Below, piece after piece: positions 25,201 to 35,600 of a stretch of DNA of 47,500 bases (position 1 is the first letter of the stretch; the number at the start of each line of letters is the position of its first letter). The translations under genes were made by a program, and so were the position numbers. Where the stretch lies: NCBI GenBank assembly GCA_012295275.1, contig CM022677.1, forward strand, positions 468,408 through 515,907. The letters run 5' to 3'. The notes under the pieces were generated by a model. The model had not been told where the DNA came from. It was given only the letters and a program-made list of their open reading frames with translations, and did not search any database. The stretch is from Chrysomallon squamiferum (lineage: Eukaryota; Mollusca; Gastropoda; Neomphalida; Peltospiridae).

Positions 25201-26576
25201 TACAACAACGCGACGCTAACAACAACAAAAAAATACAACAACGCGACGCTAACAACAACAAAAACATACAAGGCGACGCTAACAACAACAAAAAAATACA
25301 ACAACGCGACGCTAACAACAACAAAAACATACAACAACGCGACGCTAACGACAACAAAAACATACAACTCGACGCTAACAACAACAAAAACATACAACAA
25401 CGCGACTCTAACAACAACAAAAACATACAACAACGCGACGCTAACAACAACAAAAACATACAACAATGCGACGCTAACAACAACAAAAACATACAACAAC
25501 GCGACGCTAACAACAACAAAAAAATACAACAACGCGACGCTAACAACAACAAAAACATACAACAACGCGACGCTAACAACTCCAAAAATGTACCCGACAC
25601 GATGACACTACGAGTTTTTTTTAGTTTTTGTTCTCCTTCTTTCCTCTCTCTCTCGTTATATAATAGTAAAAACTAAGTAAATAAATAAATAAATAAATAA
25701 ACAAATAAATAAAAAATATAAATAAATAAAACCCCTCAAACAATGCCCAATGCATATATATATGTATATATGTGTATGTTTATGTGTATGTATGTATATA
25801 GGTATATATATGTATATATGTGTATATGTATGTATGTATATGGGTGTGTATATATGCATATCTACTGCACCCTTTTCGATCTTATTAACTAAAAACCACT
25901 CAAAGGTTTATTCCAAATTGCCCACTTAAAATGCACCTTCACCGTCCCCGTCCCTTTCACCTTCCCTTCCCCTTCCCCTTCCCCTCTCCTGTCCAGGAAC
26001 CCATCCCTGGAGATCCCAGAGATCCGATCCGTGATAGGCGTGCCTGAACTTTGAATTGGACGTGGGCACGTAAAAAGAGTTTCCATTCCATTCCATTCTT
26101 TGATCAGTGCCCTTCTTGAGAGTCTCTGTCAACACAATACAAATGAAAACGCAGACAATGGTAATTATGTTTTAATGTTTTGTATATGTAATATACATCT
26201 TGAATGATTGAAGATGGGTAAATCTATTACTGTTGAATTTTTCAAAGGGTTATTATTTTTTAAATTAGCATAGACTAATAATACTGACAGCAAGAAAACA
26301 TTATCCTATAAAAATATAGTTATTGATACACCAATTTCTGTTTTCGATTAATGCAATGTCTCACAAAAGACTGAGGACCCACAATATGCCGTTTTCGAAA
26401 CGTACAGTAAATAAAAATTATATATTTATTTGCAATCCTATTTATAATATATTATATAGAAATGTTTCTATATATTTTATCCCAAAACTGCCATTATTTA
26501 TAAATACTCTTGTAAAGTAGAGTCATACAATTTTTTCTTTTAAATTTCATTTTCTTGTATTCATTTTGTTACATAT

Positions 26577-26619
<43 letters not shown>

Positions 26620-29600
26620 TTTGGCACATATTAAGATGGGGAGAACTGATCCCACTTCATTTCATACCAGATCTGAAAAACACAAAAGTGGTAATTCTCT
26701 CGAAGCCCAGCAGACGATATACACATGATGTTGCCATGATACCAGAACTTCTCCATTTAGGTATTTCACTGTTTGTCTGAATGTCTGTAAAAATTACATA
26801 CGATTTGTAAACATTAGTTTATTAGTTATGTAAAATGCCCTCGTCGCAGATTTGAGATTCCTGCTTCTTTTTTTTTGTGACTTTATCAATATTTTGTAAC
26901 AACTTTTGGACACCAAATGGATTATCGAAACGAGTTAAATCGAACAAACAAACAACAACAAAGATAGTACATAATAATAAGGACAAAATTATAAGGCAAA
27001 CCAGTTTTCGTTTTGTGTCGTATTCCATCAGCAAAGATTGTATTTTCTATGCAGCTATATTTAAAAAAACTAAAAATAAAAACAACTTTCACTGCTATTC
27101 AGCTTGGTACGGTCTGAGAACCTGATTAGTGCCTCTTTGGCAGACTTGTTTTTAATTGTAATTTTGTTTTCTTTGAAGTGGTATTAAAAGCTTCAAAGTA
27201 AATTCAGAAAGGCTATCTGCAGAGCTGTAGCTATTGGTGTATAGGTAGCGGCACGCGTTTTGAACGAGATCGAATATCTCACAACAGACTCTCCACCGTG
27301 ATGGTCGACATGGTGCAAGCCCGGAAGAGAAGCTGTGAAGAATACTAATATTGAATTAATATAGAATTGTCTATATATTTAAAAAATCTAAGTATATTTT
27401 AAAAAAAACAAAGAAACAATAACAACAAAACAACAACAACCCATACATTTACACAACAAACATGGCAACAAAAAACATGAACATTTACAGCTGAGGAACA
27501 GATAATTCAGACATGGAAAGTAGAGTTCCAAAACGACCCAGGGACAGGAGCCCTAGCTCCGTCGAAAAAACACACAACAAAAAACAAAAGAAAAAAAAAC
27601 GACGACACAGTCCAACACACACATTCGGACACAGAAGTAACAGAAGAACAAAAAATTATCAACAGAAATCTACACATTTTGGCAAGGCTACGGGAAACAG
27701 ACACGGAAGACGAAAGCGAACAAAACGCTTGGAAAATAATTAAAAGAAAAAAACAAAACATACCCACAGCCGAACCATCATTGCAATACACAGAAAAAAC
27801 CACTCAAACATCGACAAAAAGATGGTGAAGTTGCGCTACTTACAAGAAGCACAAATACACATTATTGATAAAACAACAAAAGTGAACAATAATCAAACGG
27901 AAAAGAAATCTACTTCGAAGTAGATACAAAAACACTAAAAACAATCGGTCCCAACATTACCATCTGGGACGAAACATTTGTTGTCAGAGTTTTACCAAAA
28001 ATAATCCCTGACACAAAACAGACACAGAAAAAAACACCCACACCACAACCCAGAAAAACACTGCTCACACAACAGCAGCCAAAACAACTACAAAACAACA
28101 ACAACATCAACCTAAACAAACAACAAAAGCAAAAGATACAACAATATAGAAATAAATTTCAAAATATTTGGGTTTTTATTACCCCTATTCAAACAAACTA
28201 GATTTCTTTGAAATGTTTATCAAAGAACTAGTACAACAAACAAATTCAAAACTAGTCGGTGTGGAAATGTGGAAAAAGCCAAATTACTGGACCACACTGA
28301 TATTTAATAGCAAATTAACGAACACAACCATCACCACTGATGGCTACAAATATACACTGGCAGAAATGAGGCCGCAGTTTCCCAAGTGCGGCCACTGTCA
28401 GAAATGGGGGCACATGACAAACCAGTGCACCCACAGACACAACCCGAAAGATTTAACGTGTAGTTTCTGCAGTGGAAATCATCACAGAAACTCAGGCCTA
28501 TGCCGGTCTCTGGCAAAATGCGCCAATTGCCAGGGGCCACACGAATCACACTACAAGATGTGCCCAGCCAAGATAAAAGCAAACAACAACTTTGAACACA
28601 ACAGGAGAGACAACAAAATCTTACAAAATATCAACAAAAAATGCCAGAAAATGGAACAAAAAACCAAAACCATCATGGAAAAAATGGACCAACACAACAA
28701 CAAACCGACAGACAATCTGGACAAGAAGGTCAGGATCGCAGAAATCCACAAAATCATTGTCTGCCTCTTGATAGAGCTTCAAAACATCAGAACCAATCAA
28801 GGAAACGGCAATGGCGACGCCAGTTTGGAACACACAGTAGTATAATAATTGAAGACTGCCTGGGCTTCAAAATACACACAAACGACAAAAGACTAAAACT
28901 ATACACAGACAGGAGAAATTCCACAAACACCAAACAACAGTGAACAAAAACAAAACAAAACAAACAGTAACAGCCATTTACAAACTCTTCACGATAAGCA
29001 CACAAGAACACAGGCCTCTTCGTTCTTCAATGAACGCTAAAGGCTTCACTCAACAGGCCACGGAGACGAATTACTACACTTCCTGGCCTCCACTACAAAC
29101 ACACCGGACATAATATGTATTCAAGAAACATGGCTGGGACATTTCAACAAAAACAACAAAACAACAAAAACCTTTAAGGTCCCCGGGTACCAAAGTCATT
29201 ACGTCAACAGATACAACAGCACCCGGGGAGACATCATGACTCTCCTCAAACAAGACATTCCACACACCAAGCTGAACCAAGCCAAAGTTCACGCCAACAT
29301 AGAAATACTAAGTGTCACAATACACAACAACAATCAAAACATCGACATCATTAACGTATACAGCCCACCCATTCCAGCACTACACACCATTCAAACCCAC
29401 GACTTAAACAAAATGATCACAACAAATAACAATGTCATTATAGTGGGCGATATCAACTGTCACAACACCCAACAGCTACAGGCCGATCACGCTGACGTCA
29501 CACATTTGCAAAACATTGGAAACAATGATCAACACACGCCTGATCAACACAGCATTTAAACGACAACAATTTAATCAGCAAATTTCAAAGCGGCTTCACG

Positions 29601-31434
29601 AAGAAACACAGCACAAACAACCAGATCACCTGCCTGCAAACATCCATCAACCAATCTTTTAGAAAATCAAAAAAAGTCATAGCAGTTTTTTTAGAATTGA
29701 AAAAGCATTCGACATGGTATGGAGGGAAGGACTGCTCGTTAAATTAATCAACAACAACATCAAAGGCAACATGTTCAACTTTATCAAAGACTTTCTTAAC
29801 AACAGAACCATAGCAGTCAAAGTAAACGGTCACACCTCAGAGAAAACGACAATCGAAAACGGCATCCCCCAAGGATCCGTGATCTCGCCAACACTCTTCA
29901 ACATCTACATCAACGACATCGTCACAGCACTCGACAAACAAGACAACGCCAGAAATCCACCAAAGGAACCAATAAATACAGCACTTTTTGCAGACGACTG
30001 CGCCTTTTGGCGGGCAGGCAGATCGACCGCAGCAATACAGAAACAAATACAAAAAGACTTAAACAACATAAACGACTGGATGTTGAAATGGGGCATAAAG
30101 ATTTCTCTTTCCAAAACAACATGCCTCCTTTTCAACAAGAAATCAGACAACCGCAAGATCACACTCAACATCGAGAACAACGTCATAACACAAACAAAGA
30201 CATTCAAATTTCAACTTCCGATGCCACATACACATCATAATTGCATCCTGCAAAAAAACAATCAATCTTCTAAAGTTAATTTCCGGAACCAGTTGGGGAG
30301 CAAACGAGTCAACGCTGATTTTGATACACAAAGCGTGTATTCTCTCCAAGCTCGACTACGGAGCCACGGCTTACTCGAATGCTCCCAAACTCTATTTAAA
30401 AAAACTAGACACAATTCAATCAAGTGCCCTCAGGGTGATCGGCCACCTGCCAAACACAACACCATCCGACAGCCTCCTGTCGGAATACAGCATCCAACCA
30501 CTGAAATACAGAAGAAAACTGCAGCTACTAAAATACAACCTGAAAATACACACACTCAACACAGACCACCCGGTCAAGGATCTGGTCTCCAACAAAAAAA
30601 GGATAGGACAACTCTTTAAATCGCATAGTCTACTGCTATCGAATTTCCCGACAACAGCTAGCGAAATCGAAAGGGAAACAGGAATAGGGGAAATACCACT
30701 GCCGGCATACCACAAAGAAACAAAACCAACAATAAACACACCTTTCCTGATCAAAAGAGAAACTGACAAAACAGAGATCCCACCGTTCAAAAAAGCCATT
30801 TTTTTGGCAGCAGCAAACGACCACTACAAACAACACACGCACATCTACTCTGACGGATCCAAAAAACCCAGACAATGGGAGAGTAGGATTCGCCTTCATA
30901 GCCCAAGATCACACAAACAAACCCACATGCATACAATTCGGCCGTATCAGAAATAACCTTTCGGTGTATACGGCCGAATTGGTAGCCATCATCAGAGCCA
31001 TGCTGTGGGTAAAACACAACAACAAACACACAGTCATATTCTCGGACAGTCCGTGATCTGATCTCAATACAATCCGGATAGAATAAGGTAATAACAACAA
31101 CAACAACAAAATCGAAATGAAAATACATTCACCATCGCGTCGTCGTGATCTCGCAATTCAATTTTACGTTGGAAGATATCTTTTTCAAACCGCACGCTCG
31201 CACGCACACACACAGCCACACACACACAGACACAGACAAACGCAGACACACACAAACGCAGACACACACACAGACACAGACACACAGAAATAACATACGT
31301 ACACATACAATCAGACATACACAATACGGTCACTCCAAAAAAAAAAAAATAATAAATAAATAAATAAATAAAAAAATATAAAAAATATAAATAAAGAAAT
31401 AAGGAAATAAATATTAAGAAAAAAATAATTTAAA

Positions 31435-31472
<38 letters not shown>

Positions 31473-32167
31473 CGAAAGAAAAGGAAAAAATCACATCGGG
31501 TTTCATCAGTCCACTGTCACCGCCTTCATTTCCTTACACGGCTTATCTCCCTCTAATAATTCTCGTTTCGTGTAGTCGTCGAAATTACCAGAGAAAAATA
31601 ATCTCTAAATTCGATACAAAGTTGCCGCCACGTTTGTGTGCTTGATTCCAAAAATCATTCTATATGGATTTAGTTTGAACTTGGTGCTGCCAAAAAAATT
31701 GTTGTTTTTTTGTTGTTTTTTTCAATACGTTTAATAAATGAGTTAGTTTTGCTGCAGTGAACAAAAAAACGCATGCAAGACTGAGTCCACGGCACCGACG
31801 CACACTAGGCACACTGTCGTCTGTGGAGTGGGCTCGATCTTCCATTCGTAAAGATGTTTTCTGACTAACTGCTGCAACAACAACAACAACAACAACGTGT
31901 CTGATCATTTTATAAATTAAATCGTAATCGTCGTTATTTTCAATTAAGACAGAATTTAATCATTTTTAATGTTCGAAGAGAACCTGGTCAATTGTAAATG
32001 GGTAGGTTATTCGTGAATAAATGAGGCAACTGCCGAATTGTCCGGTAGTGGCTGAAAATTAAAAATTAAAACAAAAGAAAGAAAAAAAAAAAAAAAGACG
32101 AACCGACGTCTATTTATCTTCGTTCTTCTTATTGCGTGCGCTGAATAACGACAACGATAACGGTGGC

Positions 32168-32232
<65 letters not shown>

Positions 32233-32521
32233 TGATGATGATAATAATAATAAATGAAAAAAATAATAAATAAAATAAAATATATTAAACTTAAAATAAA
32301 AACATGACAAAATAAGATAAAAACATGAGGAAAATAAAAATAAAAAATAAAAAAAAATAAGAAAAGAAAAGAAAAGAAAAAGAAAGAAATAAAAAAAAAT
32401 AAAAATAAAGCGCTGGCTGTATTCGATCTTCTTGTTCTTCTTCTACTCAAAGGAAAAAAGAAAGAAAGAAAGCGCCAAAGAAAGTGTGTGTGTGTGTGTC
32501 TGTGCATCTACGGTATTATAG

Positions 32522-32608
<87 letters not shown>

Positions 32609-35600
32609 CGGTAATGATAATAATAGAAAGGTTTCGTACTTATCCTGTGTTCACGAGTCATTTTGCACGAAATTAGCATTCAATTGTTATGATTGCCTCG
32701 TGAAAAGTGGTCTTTTGGTCATTTCTGTGTTCGATCGCCATCTTGACACTATTACGGAATTTTCACCATGCTACAATCACTAAAACCGGTTACGTGACAC
32801 AAACGAAAGGTAAGTGGACATAATAATTCATTTTCTATATTATTGTCTTTAAAATTTTATCAAAATGCTTGGACGCATTTAATTGTTATGATTGCCTCGT
32901 GAAAAATGGTCTATGTGTGTTTTCGGTGTTCGATCGCCATCTTGAAACTTTAAAAGCACGTGCTTAGCGAAATCGCCGTTAATTTACGTTTTCTACAGAC
33001 CGAAATTGCGTTGATTTTATTTACAATCGCCGTAAATTGTTTCCTACCTTGTCAAGTTGCCGTATATTTTATGTGCAGCTACAAATAACTGGTGCTATTT
33101 GAAATGATTATATTTCTATAATCTATGTTGATTATAGTTTTAATAGCTTGTAGGATGCATGTTTTATTAAATGTTGTGACTTTTACTAAATATAATATGA
33201 ATTCGTTCTGAAATAAACCAATTAATATTGTTTTGCCGATTACTAGCATTTGATGTTTAACTATAATCCTCTGCAATACATAAACTCAGAAAGGTGTTGC
33301 CGGTCTTAATTAGGAACAATACAATGTGTATGTAGTCATGACATTAAAGACACAGGTATGGTAAGTGTTATTTGCAGCAGAGAAAATAATTTTCTTGGCT
33401 TTGTGTTTGTACTTCCTGTGCTTTGACAGCAAACAAAAGATACCTATCAAGGTATCATGTGACCATCGCTGATGTTTTCTCTGATGGAGCAAATCAACAA
33501 TTGAAGCAAAAATAGCCTAAGTTTTAAAACTGAACACTTTAAGATTTATCAGTTTATGGTTTTACGATAAAAAAATTAAAAAAAGGTTATACGTTTCGTA
33601 TTTAATATTCTATGAATACCTCTGGTACTTAGATTCACAGAATACATTCATTGTACTGTTTTGTAGTACAGTTTGTTATGTTTATGATTTTTAATTCGCC
33701 ATTTATCGCAAGAATTTTTAAAGCAAAACACGAAGTTAGTTTATTTCTGATCGTATTCATATTGTAATGTATATACTTTAGAAATCCGAACACAGGAGAA
33801 AACTATGCATCCCAAAAGTTATTAAAAATATGAACATAATTTCCATCATTTTAAATAGCAGCAGATCTTTTATATGTTTGTTACTTTTTTTTAAAATTTA
33901 TTTTAAGGCAAGCAATATACATTTGTGGACATAACTTTTGTTACAAATTCATACGCCACTGGTATTGATAGCGACGACATTGACGTTGTTAGAAATATCG
34001 AACTTTGACCTTCCTGGGTCCTAAAAATACCCTTGCTAAAAATAGTTGGTGAAAACTTATCACCCAACTCCTTGTAATGCCAAAATTAACTGAGAGTTTC
34101 TGTCAATATTATAAAGAGAATGGACTGTAATTAAGATTTAAAAAGAACAAATCACAACATAATGAACGTTTGTAATATTATGTAAAATGTTTCAATTTGA
34201 CGAAACTTGTACATTGAGTTTCACAAATGTCTAACTTTGAACTGTTGCCATTATCTTTGAATTCAGCTTACGTTAACACGTCACACAGCAAACTGCCTAA
34301 ATAACAAGTTGGTATTTGCTTCATTAATTAAACTTTTACCTGTCTGTGTATCAATTTCAGGTGCTGATTTATACAGGTATTTGGAAGACGCGCCAGAGCG
34401 TGTTGTTGTCATCATCAGCGCTGACCTCGCACACACGTATCTCAGCACTGACCCATACGGCTACTCGAACGACTAATAATATTGAAGCAAGAAAACATTA
34501 TCCTATAAAAATATAGTTATTGATATATGTTTTCGATTAATGGAAAGGCTCACAAAAGGCTGAGGACCCAGAGTATGCCGTTTTCGAAACGTACAGTACA
34601 TAAAAATTATATATTTATTTGCAATCCTATTGATAATATATTATACAGAAATGTTTCCATTTAGGTATTTCACTGTTTGTCTGTATGTCTGTAAAAATTG
34701 CATACGATTTGTAAACATTAGTTTATTGGTTACGTAAAATGCCTTCGTCGCAGATTTGAGCTTCCTTTTTTTTTTTATTGAAGATAGAAAGTAGATGGTT
34801 ACTAATAATAAACATTATTTATGTGCTGGCATGTCTGTGTAGAATGTCATCAAATCCTGCGTAGTTTAGAAAAAGAAAGAAAACAGTTGTCAAAATTAAA
34901 CGAAACAGTATCTGGGTGTTTTTTCCCACTCTGTTTGCAGTCTTATTAGTAACTGTATATACTAACAGTTAGTTATTTACTACCAAATTTCTGTCATAAT
35001 GTTGATATAGTGTCACGGAATTCAGATTGCGTAACTTTAATTGTTACTTCAAATCACATCCGCTCTTTTATTTTAAGCTATGGAATTGAAATTGCTTAAC
35101 TTTAATCATTACTATAATAACATCGATTTTTTATTTTTTCCGCAAATTTTTCAACTCCATGGCGTAGTTATTAAAAAAGGCTGGCTTTTAGTAATTAAGG
35201 AGAGAAGTAAGCGAAGGAAACGGTGAAGACGAGAATTCAGTCAGGCGATGAAACCAATGTTTTCGAATGACATTTTCTTTACTGACGAGTATGGTAAGGA
35301 ATTGTCTATTCTTATTTTGATAGGATGTAATGTGCAATTAACCAGTGTCAGTAACATTTATTGTACCCAAAAAGTTAAGGTTTTAATCTGTCCTCCGTGC
35401 AGATTCTTATTTTGTCTCGGTTCCCTTTATAACCTTTATAAAATTTTATCAAAATGTATGGATGCCTTCAATTGTTATGATTGCCTCGTGAAATATGATC
35501 TATGTGTAATTTCGGTTTTCGATCGCCATCTTGAAACTTTTACGGAATTTTCAAAATGCTACAATAACTAAAACCGGTTATGTGACACGAATGAAAAGAA

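Larger units (their letters stand above)
17992..26096 (+). mobile_element. Retrotransposon E2 (RNase H-bearing non-LTR), full length at both ends but internally rearranged
   Basis: E2 is about 8.1 kb between 11-bp target-site duplications. It has a long 5' leader, Gag-like ORF1 with CCHC knuckles, ORF2 with endonuclease, RT and the first part of RNase H, then a 33-bp minisatellite and a 3' untranslated region ending in CCATT repeats. It shares with E1 a frameshift next to GCATAGAGACACTT (near 22,045 and 4,562). Together with the identical host position, this points to duplication of one insertion. It is not active: both ORFs are broken and the end of RNase H is missing. Confidence 0.9.
27272..31100 (+). 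mobile_element. Retrotransposon E3, a second non-LTR family, degraded
   Basis: E3 has a Gag-like ORF1 with CCHC knuckles, an endonuclease fragment, RT with FADD, an RT C-terminal region and a partial RNase H. Its protein sequence is clearly different from E1/E2 though the layout is the same. A large internal deletion joins the middle of the endonuclease to the RT near 29,515. The 3' end is uncertain. It fades into a TAACAAC repeat near 31,090. No target-site duplication was found. Confidence 0.82.
31101..32655 (+). other. Non-array DNA with microsatellites
   Basis: It has no counterpart in the other array units. It contains a CACA/GACA-rich tract (31,188-31,287), an AAAT-rich tract (31,345-31,430), a (TA)n tract (31,437-31,470), GAAA-rich DNA (32,330-32,475) and AAT/AGT tracts. 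The 31,480-32,000 part is unique-looking but has no ORF I trust. Confidence 0.6.

Noticed and set aside
24897-25565. 222-residue minus-strand ORF with repeated LYVFVVVSVAL
   Set aside because: It is a by-product of a 33-bp (11-codon) minisatellite, which stays open in several frames. There is no sign of a gene.
31145-31363. 72-residue ORF rich in Thr and His
   Set aside because: It is the translation of a CA/GACA simple repeat.
32007-32507. 166-residue minus-strand ORF rich in Tyr and Phe
   Set aside because: It is the translation of AAT and GAAA microsatellites.
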